Below the pieces are notes generated by a model that saw only the letters and a list, made by a program, of their open reading frames with translations, was not told where the DNA came from and searched no databases. Below, piece after piece: positions 63,923-64,000 of a stretch of DNA of 64,000 nt (the first letter of the stretch is position 1; the number at the start of each line of letters is the position of its first letter). Source of the stretch: Bacillus siamensis KCTC 13613 (lineage in GTDB: Bacteria; Bacillota; Bacilli; Bacillales; Bacillaceae). The position numbers and the translations under genes are program-made. The stretch spans positions 901,627 to 965,626 of the forward strand of contig NZ_AJVF01000039.1 of assembly GCF_000262045.1 (NCBI RefSeq), given 5' to 3'.

Positions 63923-64000
63923 AATAAAGCTGCTTCAACAAGCGGTAATGATCTTTGAAAACTAAACAAGACAAAACGTACCTGTTAATTCAAAGTTTTA
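63923..64000 (+). other. Leader of a 16S rRNA precursor (operon continues off the edge)
   Basis: TGATCTTTGAAAACTAAAC is the boxA-containing leader that precedes Bacillus 16S genes, followed by AAGACAAAACGTACCTGTTA. The mature 16S begins beyond the window. In B. subtilis an rrn operon lies beside thiT, so this is the expected neighbour. Confidence 0.88.

Noticed and set aside
1..64000. CRISPR array
   Set aside because: No regularly spaced repeats were seen; the only direct repeats of note are the two att copies and the paralogous chemoreceptor and dehydrogenase genes.

Overview
The window is a stretch of a Bacillus chromosome from the B. subtilis group. Gene content and order match the yuf-yux-kap-yug-tlp/mcp-yub-yua segment of B. 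subtilis, while the insertions, deletions and divergence suggest B. velezensis or B. amyloliquefaciens. The species call is inference from remembered gene order and protein similarity. Most of it is ordinary core genome, with strong Shine-Dalgarno sites, frequent GTG/TTG starts and back-to-back intrinsic terminators.

Layout. 1-1200: start of the Mrp Na+/H+ antiporter operon (mrpA, cut by the window edge) and yufS. 1206-5952: nucleoside ABC importer nupNOPQ. 6352-8653: malate-sensing two-component pair malKR; the transporter gene maeN, expected beside nupQ, is absent. 8828-13008: yufK, yuxK, pbpD and an MFS exporter that seems to use an AUU start. 13195-15552: sporulation-phosphorelay genes kapD, kapB and kinB. 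15672-19852: patB, yugE, yugF and alaRT. 20050-23379: yugI, yuzA and paired butanol dehydrogenases. 23506-24820: an inserted isochorismatase-like hydrolase and FMN reductase. 25150-34626: pgi, yugM, yugN, the yugO K+ channel with mstX, yugP, yugS, yugT, yugU and a nitronate monooxygenase. 34644-43918: sporulation transglutaminase tgl and four tandem chemoreceptors. 43984-47788: a DJ-1/PfpI protein, a Gfo/Idh oxidoreductase, yubA and uppP.

47914-50995 is the accessory highlight. An intact tRNA-Ala(GGC) is followed about 3 kb later by a degraded copy of its 3' half, so the two ~50-bp repeats look like attL and attR of an integrated element. Inside are the wreck of a tyrosine integrase next to attL, a small membrane protein, a Rap regulator, an overlapping Phr pheromone gene (predicted peptide ending DRNQT), a second tandem phr broken by one base (ending DRFQT), and three tiny ORFs. 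This looks like a decayed integrative element that kept a quorum-sensing cassette.

51072-64000: a small secreted protein, a cupin, flavohemoglobin hmp with an NsrR-like operator, lytG, ktrA (no adjacent ktrB), biofilm hydrophobin bslA, the choline-to-glycine-betaine genes gbsR/gbsAB, yuaD, yuaE, the SigW-type yuaF-floT operon (floT frameshifted by a 4-bp tandem duplication), thiT under a TPP riboswitch, and the tandem promoters and leader of an rRNA operon that runs off the right edge.
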